Assembly (NCBI RefSeq): GCF_000741695.1
Contig: NZ_JGZK01000010.1
Coordinates: 52,585 to 116,584, forward strand
Length of the DNA: 64,000 nt
Reading direction: 5' to 3'
DNA from: Bifidobacterium reuteri DSM 23975
Lineage (GTDB): Bacteria; Actinomycetota; Actinomycetes; Actinomycetales; Bifidobacteriaceae
The notes below the pieces were generated by a model. It was not told the origin of the DNA and ran no database searches. It worked only from the letters and a program-made list of their open reading frames with translations. Below, piece by piece: positions 20,028 through 28,908 of the stretch (position 1 is the first letter of the stretch; each line of letters begins with the position of its first letter). Position numbers and translations under genes: made by a program.

Positions 20028-21037
20028 TCAACCAAAACCAATTCTTCCTCGATAGCGGGTTCTGGGGGTTCTTCTACAAGATTCTGACCCCTGTCGAGTG
20101 GCTGCAGACCTGGATTCTCAAAATCGTTCATGATTTTTTCGTGCTGCTTGGCATGAACGAGGTCGGTGTCTCCTGGGTGCTCGCGGTCATCGCTCTGGTG
20201 CTGGTCGTTCAGGCATGCATCTTCCCGCTGTTCTATAAGCAGATCAAGTCGATGCGCAAGATGCAGGCGTTGGCTCCTAAGATGCAGCGCATCCAGAACA
20301 AGTACAAGGGCAAGACCGATCAGGCTTCCAAGGAAGCCATGAGTCGCGAAATGATGAAGCTCTACCAGGACAACGATGCCAATCCGGCCGGGTCCTGCCT
20401 GCCGTTGCTCATCCAGAGCCCGGTGTTCATGTCCATGTTCTATACGCTTTCGGCCATTCCGTACATCGCCAGTGGCGTGAAAAAGGAGTCGCTGGGCGCG
20501 TTTGATCAGGCCACCGCCCAGCAATTCACGCAGACCGATGTGTTCGGCATTGTCAGCGTCACCGACAACTTCAACTCCGCAGACATCGCAGGCAAAGTCG
20601 TCATCGGCATCTTCGTGGCGCTGATGTGCTTCTGCCTGTGGTTCACGACCTACTTCAGCATGAAGCGCAATACGCCTACTGCTTCGATGAACAAGCAGGC
20701 GGAGAGCATGCAGAAGATGATGCTGTGGCTCTTCCCGGTGATGTACATCTTCTCCGGCGTCACCATGCCCTTCGCCGTGCTGGTCTATTGGTTGACGAAC
20801 AACGTGTGCAACTTGGTTCGTACGTTCTGGCAGGTCATGTATTTCCCGACTCCGGGTTCCCCGGCTGCCGAGGATAAGGAAAAGCGTGATTATCGCCATG
20901 AGAATGAACGTCGCGCCAAGGCCGGTTTGCCTTCCCTCGAAGAAGAGGAACTGCAGAAGGCGAAGGAAGCTGCCGAGCGCCGTGACGCCAAGGGATATCA
21001 GCGCGCCCAGCCGCAGCGCAAGCGGAAGCGGAAGTAA
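20024..21037 (+). CDS. yidC: membrane protein insertase YidC/Oxa1
   Basis: A 337-residue polytopic protein has the YidC core: a first helix at about 40-65 (VSWVLAVIALVLVVQACIF), a cytoplasmic helical hairpin rich in Lys/Met (MRKMQALAPKMQRIQNKYKG), the QSPVFMSMFYTL helix, and two further helices ending near residue 270. The C-terminus is basic (QPQRKRKRK), suited to ribosome contact. It inserts membrane proteins alone or with Sec. It is translationally coupled to yidD. A long hairpin follows at 21049. Confidence 0.96.
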   Translation: MINQNQFFLDSGFWGFFYKILTPVEWLQTWILKIVHDFFVLLGMNEVGVSWVLAVIALVLVVQACIFPLFYKQIKSMRKMQALAPKMQRIQNKYKGKTDQASKEAMSREMMKLYQDNDANPAGSCLPLLIQSPVFMSMFYTLSAIPYIASGVKKESLGAFDQATAQQFTQTDVFGIVSVTDNFNSADIAGKVVIGIFVALMCFCLWFTTYFSMKRNTPTASMNKQAESMQKMMLWLFPVMYIFSGVTMPFAVLVYWLTNNVCNLVRTFWQVMYFPTPGSPAAEDKEKRDYRHENERRAKAGLPSLEEEELQKAKEAAERRDAKGYQRAQPQRKRKRK

Positions 21038-21048
21038 CTATTGATGCT

Positions 21049-21097
21049 GTGTCGAACGTGCTCCATGTTCACGTGAAACATGGAGCACGTTCGACAC
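21049..21097. terminator. 21-bp perfect hairpin with parS-like loop after yidC
   Basis: Arms 21049-21069 and 21077-21097 pair perfectly over 21 bp around the loop CACGTGA. It follows the yidC stop by 11 bp, so it may terminate yidC, but no T-tract follows. The apex reads TGTTCACGTGAAACA, one base short of the parS consensus. Confidence 0.6.
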
Positions 21098-21161
21098 TCT
21101 ACGGGTATTTACCCTGAACACGTTAGACTTGTAAATCAGTATCTGCTAGAAGGAGTATCGC

Positions 21162-21710
21162 ATGGCACAGGATGACGAGAAGACGATTGATCAGCTCAAC
21201 GAAGAGGCTGACATCGCCGCTGATTATCTTGAAGGTCTGCTTGATATCGCCGACTATGAAGGCGATATCGAAATGGGTATCCGCAACAATCGTCCGACGG
21301 TGCAGATTGTTGCAGATGACGACACCGATATCAAGAACCTGATCGGACGTAACGGGGAAGTGGTTGATGCACTGCAACAGCTGACTCGTCTCGCTGTCCA
21401 GCAGAAGACCGGTGAGCGATCCCACTTGATTGTCGATGTTGATGGCTTCCTCAAGCGGAAGCGTCAGAAACTTCGTGATATCGCTCTTGATGCTGTGGAT
21501 GCAGTAAAGGAATCCGGCGAGGCGGTCGACCTCAAGCCTATGAATTCCTTCGAGCGTAAGGTCGTCCATGATGTCGTTCGCGAAGAGGGTCTGAAATCTC
21601 GTTCGCATGGTGAGGAACCGAATCGTTTTGTCACTGTATATCTTCGTAAGTCCGATGACGATGCTGAGGACGGTACCGATGATTACGATCAGGACTCAGT
21701 TCTTGCATAG
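21162..21710 (+). CDS. jag: Jag/KhpB family RNA-binding protein (KH-R3H)
   Basis: The 182-residue protein starts after AGAAGGAG. It has a KH domain with the GRNGEVVDALQQL loop (about residues 60-75) and an R3H domain with ERKVVHDVVREE near residues 128-140. There is no Jag-N domain, as usual in actinobacteria, and the N-terminus is acidic. Homologues are RNA-binding proteins linked to cell division and envelope growth. It lies between yidC and rsmG, its conserved place. Confidence 0.92.
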   Translation: MAQDDEKTIDQLNEEADIAADYLEGLLDIADYEGDIEMGIRNNRPTVQIVADDDTDIKNLIGRNGEVVDALQQLTRLAVQQKTGERSHLIVDVDGFLKRKRQKLRDIALDAVDAVKESGEAVDLKPMNSFERKVVHDVVREEGLKSRSHGEEPNRFVTVYLRKSDDDAEDGTDDYDQDSVLA

Positions 21711-21776
21711 TCATGGTTTATGAATCAGACCCTGTTTTAGGCTGTGGATTTTTGGCAAGCCAAAGAGTCTGATTGT

Positions 21777-21792
21777 TGTTTCACGTGAAACA
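21777..21792. promoter_or_regulatory. parS: parS site (perfect)
   Basis: TGTTTCACGTGAAACA, the exact 16-bp consensus ParB-binding palindrome, lies 17 bp before rsmG and about 2.1 kb from the start of parB. Confidence 0.93.
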
Positions 21793-21809
21793 GAGAGAAG
21801 GAATGTCGT

Positions 21810-22475
21810 ATGGCAGATGCCCTTGACGGTTCGCCGGTACTAGACCAAGTGCTTGGCGATGCATTGCCTCGACTCGAGCGTTTTCATGACAAGCTCGAAC
21901 GTGAAGGTGAGCCGCGTGGTTTGATCGGCCCTCGTGATGTCGATATTATCTGGGAGCGTCATATCCTCAATTCAGCTGCCATTGTTCCGTACGTCATGCG
22001 ATCGACCGCACAGGCCAGATTCAAAACGGTGGCCGATATCGGCAGTGGCGGTGGTTTTCCCGGCTTGGTTGCTGCCGCATGTTTGCCTGATCATCGCTTT
22101 ACGCTGATTGAACCTATGGAACGTCGTGTCGAATGGTTGAGCGAATGCGTGGAGCTCATGGAGTTGGATAACGTCACGATAGTGCGAAGCCGTTCAGATG
22201 AAGTCATTGCTCAGGTTCGGAAGCACACGCTGCATCCTTTTGCAGTAGTCACATGTCGTGCGGTGGCACCTATGACCAAGTTATCCGGTTGGACACTGCC
22301 CCTGTTGAAACCATCGGGTCAGCTGATCGCTTTGAAGGGTCGTTCCGCTCAGGCTGAACTCGATAAAGCGAAAGATCAGATCAACCGATATGGAGGTCGC
22401 AATCCTCGTGTCGTTGAAGCGGAAGTTGGTCCAGGACTTGAATCGACACATGTGGTTATTGTAGATAAACGATAA
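21810..22475 (+). CDS. rsmG: 16S rRNA (guanine-N7) methyltransferase RsmG
   Basis: A 221-residue Rossmann-fold methyltransferase shows the SAM-binding motif [14 protein letters not shown] and the RsmG blocks [23 protein letters not shown] and [10 protein letters not shown]. RsmG makes m7G527 in 16S rRNA using S-adenosylmethionine; its loss gives low-level streptomycin resistance in other bacteria. GAGAAGGA precedes the start. The perfect parS site lies in its leader. Confidence 0.96.
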   Translation: MADALDGSPVLDQVLGDALPRLERFHDKLEREGEPRGLIGPRDVDIIWERHILNSAAIVPYVMRSTAQARFKTVADIGSGGGFPGLVAAACLPDHRFTLIEPMERRVEWLSECVELMELDNVTIVRSRSDEVIAQVRKHTLHPFAVVTCRAVAPMTKLSGWTLPLLKPSGQLIALKGRSAQAELDKAKDQINRYGGRNPRVVEAEVGPGLESTHVVIVDKR

Positions 22476-22542
22476 CGCTCTGCTGTACATCAAGAGATTC
22501 GATGTCCTATCCTATCCAGCGCCAATGTTCGTTGATTTTGTT

Positions 22543-22605
22543 GTTGGCTCCCCTTGTCAGATGAGCTGGCCCGCGAAGCGGGACTGAGGGGTAGTGGCTT
22601 AATAA
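22543..22605. repeat. short interspersed-repeat copy
   Basis: The segment contains GGCTCCCCTTGTCAG, GCCCGCGAAGCGGGACTGAG and GGGGTAGTGGCTTAATAAAC. It is a shortened version of the element at 17035-17185. Confidence 0.65.
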
Positions 22606-22730
22606 ACGACCATACGATGAGGCATACTAGTTGCTTTCATCGAACGAGGACTGGGAGAGGCTTATTAAGGATTGGAGTCCAATCTGGAGCAACTGAGTAC
22701 TGATAATTTGCGAACGTGTGGCTACGCGAC

Positions 22731-22905
22731 TTATCCACATTTCGCACCGAACAAAAAGTTATCCACATTTTTTGGCATGAGTTGTGGACAATACCAAAAA
22801 CGTTGATAAATCAAGGGTTTCGAGTGATGTCATTGGACATTTTCAGGTTGTAGCAACTGTGGTTATCCACAGTTATCCACAATAGTTCTGCACACGGTGG
22901 ATAAC
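22731..22905. promoter_or_regulatory. DnaA-box cluster upstream of parA
   Basis: Perfect TTATCCACA boxes lie at 22731-22739, 22759-22767, 22863-22871 and 22873-22881. One-mismatch boxes lie at 22783-22791 and 22897-22905. It occupies the rsmG-parA gap, about 6 kb from the dnaN-dnaA cluster. Confidence 0.75.
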
Positions 22906-22963
22906 TCGGAGCCTGTCCATGCGGATGGCAAGACTTGGAACATACATATTGCAAGGAGGATTG

Positions 22964-23932
22964 ATGGCCAAGAAGGATCATCACGAGGAAGCTATCGAAA
23001 CAGCTTCTGAAACCCTTCATCGGATCTTTGAAGGGCAGGATTCAGGCCTCGGCACGCAGATGGCTGACGAAAGCTCTCGTTATGAGGCCCTTCAGAACGC
23101 CACGTTCCCCAAGCCGAAGCGTACCCGTCTGATAGCAGTCGCCAATCAGAAGGGGGGAGTGGGCAAGACCACGTCGACAGTCAACCTTGCTGCTGCACTG
23201 GCGAAATATGGCGCTCAAGTATTGGTCATTGATATGGACCCTCAGGGCAACGCTTCCACGGCATTGGGTGTACCCCATGCTTCAGGAGATCCCTCGACTT
23301 ACGATGTTCTTGAAGGACGCAAGCCGATTCAAGATGTGTTGAGCGTCTGCCCTGATTTCCCCAATCTGGATGTGGTCCCTGCATCAATCGATTTGAGCGG
23401 TGCTGAATTGGAAGTCGCCGATTTGCCGAACCGCAATACTTTGCTGAAGGAAGCACTTGACCTGTATCTGCGCCAGTCGGATAAGCACTATGATTACGTG
23501 TTCATCGACTGCCCGCCGAGTCTGGGCCTGCTGGTGATCAATGCGATGTGCGCGGTCACAGAAATGCTGATTCCTATCCAAGCGGAATACTATGCACTTG
23601 AAGGTCTCGGACAGTTGATCAATACCATCGGATTGGTTCAGGATCATTTCAATCCCGTACTGCTGGTATCCACGATGCTGGTCACCATGTTCGATCGACG
23701 CACGTTGCTGAGTAGGGAAGTGTTCAACGAAGTCAAGGGCCACTATCCCAATATCGTGCTGGACACTACGATTCCGCGATCGGTGAAGATTTCCGAAGCG
23801 CCAAGTTTCTCACAATCCGTGATTGCCTATGACCCCCGTGGTCTTGGGGCCATCGCCTATAGCGAAGCGGCATTGGAAATCGCTGGACGCTCCCAGCATG
23901 TACTTGACGCGATTGATGCGAGGAGGAAGTAA
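22964..23932 (+). CDS. parA: chromosome partitioning ATPase ParA
   Basis: The start chosen is the ATG at 22964, preceded by AAGGAGGA; an in-frame extension upstream covers DnaA boxes and is rejected. The 322-residue protein has the deviant Walker A KGGVGKTT, IDMDPQGNAST and DCPPSLGLL motifs. A polar N-terminal extension of about 55 residues precedes the ATPase domain. ParA dimers on the nucleoid move ParB-parS complexes. It overlaps parB by one base (TAATG). Confidence 0.96.
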   Translation: MAKKDHHEEAIETASETLHRIFEGQDSGLGTQMADESSRYEALQNATFPKPKRTRLIAVANQKGGVGKTTSTVNLAAALAKYGAQVLVIDMDPQGNASTALGVPHASGDPSTYDVLEGRKPIQDVLSVCPDFPNLDVVPASIDLSGAELEVADLPNRNTLLKEALDLYLRQSDKHYDYVFIDCPPSLGLLVINAMCAVTEMLIPIQAEYYALEGLGQLINTIGLVQDHFNPVLLVSTMLVTMFDRRTLLSREVFNEVKGHYPNIVLDTTIPRSVKISEAPSFSQSVIAYDPRGLGAIAYSEAALEIAGRSQHVLDAIDARRK

Positions 23933-25302
23933 TGGCATCGAAATCACGACTGGGCAAAGGTCTCGGCGCTCTATTTCCTGATCTCCCGGGGGAGGACTCT
24001 GCCGAGCACACCAAGAAGGATACCGAGAAGAAGGTGAATCCGGAAGAAGCCGCCAAGAAGGTCGCCGAAACCAAGTCGGCTTCCAAGGTGCTAGCATCTG
24101 CTGCCACCCCGGCTGCAATAAAGGGCAAGCCGTCAACCAATGTGAAAAAGAACATGGCGAAACGTGCCGCCATGCCAGCGTTGGATGATATCGCCCACCC
24201 GAGCGACTTGTTCTTTGGTGCTGATACGCCGCAGCCGCAGCTGAGCGGGGTTGAATCAACCTCGCTGTCCAACACCAGGAACGAGCATGTTTCACGTGAA
24301 ACATCTGCTGCAGCAGCAGCGGGTTCCGCCAAGAACAATGCTGATACGGAAAAGGGCAAGAGTGGAGATGAGAAGAAGCCGGAGCTGAAGCCTGTGGAGG
24401 GCGGCTATCTCGCGGAGCTCAAGCTCAGTGAGATCGGTCCGAATGCCCACCAGCCTCGCACCATCTTTGATGAGGATGATCTGAACGAGCTGGCCGCTTC
24501 CATCAAGGAAGTCGGCGTCTTGCAACCGATTGTGGTGCGCAAGCGTCCGGCCTCTCAGATTGCCGAGGCGAAGCAGCAGCATGAATCGCAAGACGGTGAC
24601 GCCGCTGCCAATCCGTTCGCTGGCCATTTGGACAGCCCCTATGAGCTGATCATGGGCGAGCGTCGTTGGCGCGCCTCCCAGCTTGCTGGTCTGGAGACCA
24701 TTCCAGCAATCGTCAAGACCACTGCGGATGACGATATGCTCCGCGATGCGCTGCTGGAGAACCTGCATCGCGTGGCGTTGAATCCTCTCGAAGAAGCCGC
24801 CGCATACCAGCAGATGATTGACGAGTTCGGTCTGACTCAGGCACAGCTTTCGAAGTCGGTGTCGAAGTCCCGTCCGCAGATCGCCAATATGCTCCGACTG
24901 CTTAACCTGCCTGCTGCCGTGCAGAAGAAGGTCGCGGCCGGCGTGTTGTCTTCCGGGCATGCTCGTGCGTTGCTGGGATTGACCGATCCCGAGGAAATGG
25001 ACAAGCTGGCGTCGCGCATCATCGCCGAAGGATTGTCGGTGCGCAGCACTGAGGAGATCGTCGCGATGAAGATCGCCTCGGGGGAGCAGCCGAAGAAACC
25101 GAAGAAGTCGAAGACTAATCCGTGGCTGGGATCGGCTGTCCAGCAGAGTCTGGAGAACCATTTTGACACGAAGGTATCCATCAAGGGCACGCAGCAGCAT
25201 GGACGCATCGAAATCGTATTCTCCTCGCCGGAGGATATGGATCGCATCCTCAATCTCCTGGTGCCCGAGCAGTCCAAAGCTGACGGTTCCAAGTGGGTGT
25301 GA
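23932..25302 (+). CDS. parB: chromosome partitioning protein ParB
   Basis: The 456-residue protein has a long disordered N-terminal region (about 1-150; Lys/Ala-rich), then the ParB nuclease-like CTP-binding domain (GERRWRASQLAGL near residue 240), a helix-turn-helix that binds parS, and a C-terminal dimerisation domain. ParB loads at parS and spreads as a CTP-dependent clamp. It contains a perfect parS within its own coding region. It ends the rpmH-parB strand block. Confidence 0.96.
   Translation: MASKSRLGKGLGALFPDLPGEDSAEHTKKDTEKKVNPEEAAKKVAETKSASKVLASAATPAAIKGKPSTNVKKNMAKRAAMPALDDIAHPSDLFFGADTPQPQLSGVESTSLSNTRNEHVSRETSAAAAAGSAKNNADTEKGKSGDEKKPELKPVEGGYLAELKLSEIGPNAHQPRTIFDEDDLNELAASIKEVGVLQPIVVRKRPASQIAEAKQQHESQDGDAAANPFAGHLDSPYELIMGERRWRASQLAGLETIPAIVKTTADDDMLRDALLENLHRVALNPLEEAAAYQQMIDEFGLTQAQLSKSVSKSRPQIANMLRLLNLPAAVQKKVAAGVLSSGHARALLGLTDPEEMDKLASRIIAEGLSVRSTEEIVAMKIASGEQPKKPKKSKTNPWLGSAVQQSLENHFDTKVSIKGTQQHGRIEIVFSSPEDMDRILNLLVPEQSKADGSKWV
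24288..24303. promoter_or_regulatory. parS: parS site (perfect) inside parB
   Basis: TGTTTCACGTGAAACA in the variable N-terminal part of parB, encoding HVSRET. Confidence 0.93.
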
Positions 25303-25382
25303 TATTGCGTGTCGCACAGTGCAGAGCGTTAATTTGAAATAGTCGGCAGAGCGCCGATTGAGCCCGATTCTACCAATCGCAC

Positions 25383-25419
25383 AAGGGGCTGGCTCGTTCA
25401 CGTTGCGAGGCAGCCCCTT
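25383..25419 (+). terminator. parB terminator
   Basis: AAGGGGCTG and CAGCCCCTT form a 9-bp stem 80 bp after parB, with a 19-nt loop and a short AT-rich tail. Confidence 0.55.
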
Positions 25420-25475
25420 ATCTCGCATTCAATTTACTATAGATTCATATACCAATATTTTGTACAACGATTTTT

Positions 25476-25503
25476 TTCCCACTAGTTCCCACTAGTTCCC
25501 ACC
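25476..25503. repeat. short tandem repeat TTCCCACTAG
   Basis: Two full copies and a partial third of a 10-bp unit follow a T-run. The surrounding gap 25420-25873 contains only short, unrecognised ORFs on both strands; I see no supported gene there. Confidence 0.6.
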
Positions 25504-25873
25504 AAGACAAAACCTGAAGTATTTTTGAGCCCAATGGTGACGGGTGTCGAATGGATTCCACTGCTGGGTTGCCGGTAAAGGCTTCGATGACTTTGCTGTG
25601 CGCAGAGCGATCGGATGCAGGGAAGCCGGGGGAAGATGCGCCCTCCGCACCGGAAACCTCGTTCATTACTATTCCTGCGAATGGATGCTTGCTGGTACCG
25701 GCATGGTCGTTTGCTGTGATTGGAGTGCCGACTGACACTGATCTGTGAGCGGCGATCATTTGGAGGTTCGAGACTGCTTGTTATTGCGGCGAGGTATCCT
25801 ATGCATAGCATAGAGAGAAGCGGGTGCGGTGGTGGCCCGATGAAGGCGGATGATGATGGGGTTTAGGAGAGAG

Positions 25874-26683
25874 ATGTCGGGGCGACACATCAAGAATCGT
25901 GACAACAGCGCGGCACTGGTCAAGAACACCTCAGTCGGCGTGGTAGGCCTGATGCTGGTACTGGCCATTGGGGCCGGAACAATGAATATGAACAACGTCA
26001 CGGCCGAGGCGGAGGATGCCTCCATTCCCATGGTTGTGGATAAGCCGGCGAAGGCCGTCCCGCTTCCTGCGTCCGTAGCCAAGACGAACGCGCCGGTTCC
26101 CAATGCCAAGATTATCGCGGAACGTGAGGCGCAGGCGAAGGCCGCCGAGGAAGCCAAGAAGCAAGCCGAAGCGGCAAAACTTCAAGAGGAACAGGCGAGG
26201 CAACAGGCCGAGCAGGCTAAGTTGCAGGCTAAGTTGCAGGCTGAACAGGCAGCCAACAACGCCGCTTGGATGAATCCGACCGGCTCTCAACCGAATCTTG
26301 CCGATTATCAGAATCTCAGCGTCCGCGTCAGCCTTGCCGAACAGCAAGTGCACGTGATGAGCAACGGTCAAGACATCTATGTGATGAAGGCCAGCACCGG
26401 TGTGGATGATGCCACGCCGCACGGCCGGTACTACATCAATGGTCTGCGGGGTGATTCATTCTACAATCCGAATGAGCAAATGGGTGCGCGCGACTGGGTC
26501 GGATTCATCGGCGGCACTTACCTGTTCCACAGCGTGCCGACGGACGCCAACGGCAACTGGATCGTTTCCGAAGCCGAAAAGCTCGGACAGCCTGCGTCCC
26601 ACGGATGCGTGCGCCTCACTGTAGCCGATGCGGCGTGGTTCCGCCAGCAAATCCCGACCGGTACCCCCATCGACATCGGCTGA
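25874..26683 (+). CDS. L,D-transpeptidase (YkuD domain), membrane anchored
   Basis: The start at 25874 follows AGGAGA; an ATG at 25850 is also possible. A signal anchor lies at about residues 25-45, followed by an Ala/Lys/Gln-rich helical stalk (about 75-135; likely coiled coil). The C-terminal YkuD domain has HSVPTD and the catalytic SHGCVRL. Such enzymes make 3-3 cross-links in peptidoglycan or attach proteins to it, outside the membrane, using a Cys nucleophile. Size (269 residues) and layout are normal for actinobacterial members. It stands alone between parB and a minus-strand gene. Confidence 0.9.
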   Translation: MSGRHIKNRDNSAALVKNTSVGVVGLMLVLAIGAGTMNMNNVTAEAEDASIPMVVDKPAKAVPLPASVAKTNAPVPNAKIIAEREAQAKAAEEAKKQAEAAKLQEEQARQQAEQAKLQAKLQAEQAANNAAWMNPTGSQPNLADYQNLSVRVSLAEQQVHVMSNGQDIYVMKASTGVDDATPHGRYYINGLRGDSFYNPNEQMGARDWVGFIGGTYLFHSVPTDANGNWIVSEAEKLGQPASHGCVRLTVADAAWFRQQIPTGTPIDIG

Positions 26684-26740
26684 GAGGCGGTCGCATCGGC
26701 TGACGCCTGATTGCGATGCCTATATGTGGCCATATGGCGT

Positions 26741-27262
26741 TCAGTAACTGTTAAGGATCCTTGAATAGCAATACGGGCACAGCGGTTTGTCGGGATCATT
26801 GTAAGCGTAGCCTCGAATGCAGCTTTCATGAAAAAGACTATTGCACTCATCGCATAGCACGCCTTCGCCGTATTCAATCGGCTGATTGCAGTACGGGCAT
26901 TTGCTCAGTCCCTTTGTGCTATATGAATATCGGATCCGTCCATTGGTCGACACAATCACATGTGGGCCGCTTCTACGGAGAGGGCCGCTTCCACCAAGGG
27001 GGCCGCTTCTACCAAGGGGGCCGCTTCCACTGGAGGAGCTTCCACTAGAGGAGCTTCCACTAGAGGAGCTTCCACTGGAGGAGCCATACTTCAGATTCTC
27101 TCTGAACTCTTTATACTGCTTGCTCATTAAAGCCGGAATCAGCAGATTAAACACCGCCGCGAGGCTGAACATCAGCATTATCCAAAACGAATGGACAAAG
27201 AACCCATATACCGCACCAATGAGCAAGACAAGACTGACTATCACTCTCAGTATGATTTTCAT
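26741..27262 (-). CDS. membrane protein with RING/PHD-like zinc finger
   Basis: This is a 173-residue protein. Two hydrophobic helices lie at about 5-25 and 27-47. A low-complexity Gly/Ser linker follows (about 60-98; repeats of SSSSG then SGPLG). The C-terminal 55 residues hold a cysteine-rich module: CPYC, CDEC, HESC and CPYC in order. This gives a C4-H-C3 ligand pattern that resembles RING-variant or PHD fingers and could bind two zinc ions. The linker DNA consists of imperfect 15-bp repeats. I do not recognise a characterised homologue. The function is unknown; a membrane-proximal interaction or ligase-like module is speculation. No upstream partner shares its strand. Confidence 0.7.
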   Translation of the reverse strand: MKIILRVIVSLVLLIGAVYGFFVHSFWIMLMFSLAAVFNLLIPALMSKQYKEFRENLKYGSSSGSSSSGSSSSGSSSSGSGPLGRSGPLGGSGPLRRSGPHVIVSTNGRIRYSYSTKGLSKCPYCNQPIEYGEGVLCDECNSLFHESCIRGYAYNDPDKPLCPYCYSRILNSY

Positions 27263-27448
27263 ACATCCATAGTAGCCCTGTAATCATTGTGCCGATTTCG
27301 CTTGTTCGGACGTATATCGACCTTTCGCAACCCCTAATACGGTTCGATGTTTTGCGTAAGAATGCTGATGGCATAATTACGGCGTAGCATCTATCAGCGT
27401 ATTGCGACTGAAACTCATCGTAGAAGTCGTTATTGTGCTTTCCTGTGG

Positions 27449-27500
27449 TGTTTCCGGGGGGTATTATTGAAAAAAATGCGATTTATACCCCCGGAAAACA
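27449..27500. promoter_or_regulatory. 16-bp imperfect inverted repeat before the ATPase gene
   Basis: Arms 27449-27464 and 27485-27500 (CCGGGGGGTAT-type against ATACCCCCGG-type) surround an A-rich loop. It ends 40 bp before the DUF4143 ATPase start. It may be an operator or a transcription stop. Confidence 0.5.
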
Positions 27501-27539
27501 CGTTTAACCAAGACTGTACATGCAGAAGAGGAATATGCC

Positions 27540-28772
27540 ATGGCGTTATACCCGCGCGAACGATACTTGGAGCGACTCCGTCCTTTCTATGATGATGCTG
27601 GGTTAATAAAGGTGATCACAGGCATTCGCAGATGCGGCAAATCATCGTTGATGGCATGCGTCGCAGATGAGCTTAGGAATCGCGGTGTCGACGGGCGGAA
27701 TATCATTATGTTGAATCTGGATAGTAGGGAACTCCGCAAAGTAACCACCGCGGATCAGCTTGATGCGGCCATCGAATCGCGGATTCCTGATGAAGGATTC
27801 GTCTACCTTTTCATTGACGAAGTACAGAACGTCAGTGGTTTCGAGAACGTAGTCAACGCTTATCGTGAGGACGGTCGGTTTTCTATCTTTATAACCGGGT
27901 CGAATTCTTATCTGTTGTCTGGCGAATTGGCAACCAAACTTACCGGGCGATACGTAGAGCTGGAGATGTATACCCTCTCGTATGGCGAATATCTTGGTAT
28001 GAAAAGCTTCATTGGGATTTCAAGTAATGCTGACATGCTGTCATTTAACGATTACCTCACCTATGGCGGGTTTCCAAAGGCGCTGGAATACAGCGATCCT
28101 GATGCAAAGGCCATGTATGTTCAGGATGTGATTCAGCAGATTTTTGACAAAGACATCACTGCCCGTAGCCGCATCTCGAATCGGGATTCATTCAACCGTG
28201 TGCAAACGTATCTAATCAACAACTATGCGTCTCCCACAAATCTGACCCGCATTGCTCAGTATCTGCAGCACAGCGAGCACGTGATTATAAAACGAGAAAC
28301 TCTTGCCAAGTATGTGCGTATGCTCGAAAACGCAAAGGTCATATACAAATGTCCTCGCTTTGATCTGAAATCACGCAGATCATTACGCGGTGGTGAGAAG
28401 TACTATATTGCTGATCCAGGCGTATATTTTGCACGCAACATCGATGTAAGACTGAGCTATGGGCCGGCTTTGGAGAATGCATTGTATTTGCATCTGCGTG
28501 CTAAGGGGTATGAGGTTAGCGTTGGGCGCATCGGTAAGCTGGAGTGTGATTTCATCGTTCGCAAACGTGGACGATATGCATATATTCAAGTTTCAATGAG
28601 TGTTCTTGACCCATCGGTCGAAGAGCGTGAGTATCGACCGTTTACGTTCATACGTGATGGTTTCCCGCAGTATTTGTTCACTCTTGACCAGCTTCCCTTG
28701 CAACGTGATGGTGTACGCCATCACAACCTCATGGAGTTCTTGGCCAATGATGGGGATATCGAATTTGAATGA
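27540..28772 (+). CDS. AAA ATPase with DUF4143 domain
   Basis: The 410-residue protein has an AAA_14-type ATPase domain: Walker A GIRRCGKSS at about residue 30, Walker B VYLFIDEVQN, and sensor FITGSNS. The C-terminal DUF4143 region (about 220-400) includes the restriction-nuclease-like LECDFIVRKRGRYAYIQV block. Several paralogues per genome are common in bifidobacteria; a function is not established. It may form an ATPase with a PD-(D/E)XK-like domain. The gene is clearly more AT-rich than its neighbours and stands alone, suggesting horizontal acquisition. Confidence 0.85.
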   Translation: MALYPRERYLERLRPFYDDAGLIKVITGIRRCGKSSLMACVADELRNRGVDGRNIIMLNLDSRELRKVTTADQLDAAIESRIPDEGFVYLFIDEVQNVSGFENVVNAYREDGRFSIFITGSNSYLLSGELATKLTGRYVELEMYTLSYGEYLGMKSFIGISSNADMLSFNDYLTYGGFPKALEYSDPDAKAMYVQDVIQQIFDKDITARSRISNRDSFNRVQTYLINNYASPTNLTRIAQYLQHSEHVIIKRETLAKYVRMLENAKVIYKCPRFDLKSRRSLRGGEKYYIADPGVYFARNIDVRLSYGPALENALYLHLRAKGYEVSVGRIGKLECDFIVRKRGRYAYIQVSMSVLDPSVEEREYRPFTFIRDGFPQYLFTLDQLPLQRDGVRHHNLMEFLANDGDIEFE

Positions 28773-28861
28773 TTCCACTGATCTGATACGTCGACGTTCG
28801 AATACTAGGTCAGTGGTTGCGGCCTTTCAAACATAGTGGACAAGAGACATTCGGAACTTCA

Positions 28862-28889
28862 GCTCCCGGACGGCTGTACGTCCGGGAGC
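28862..28889 (-). terminator. terminator after trxB
   Basis: A perfect 11-bp stem (GCTCCCGGACG / CGTCCGGGAGC) with loop GCTGTA lies 20 bp past the trxB stop. Confidence 0.7.
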
Positions 28890-28908
28890 ACTGCGCATCT
28901 GCTAGTCG

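Noticed and set aside
25445..25759. Short ORFs on both strands after parB
   Set aside because: They overlap each other, have no recognisable family and no convincing start signals; a degraded gene cannot be excluded.
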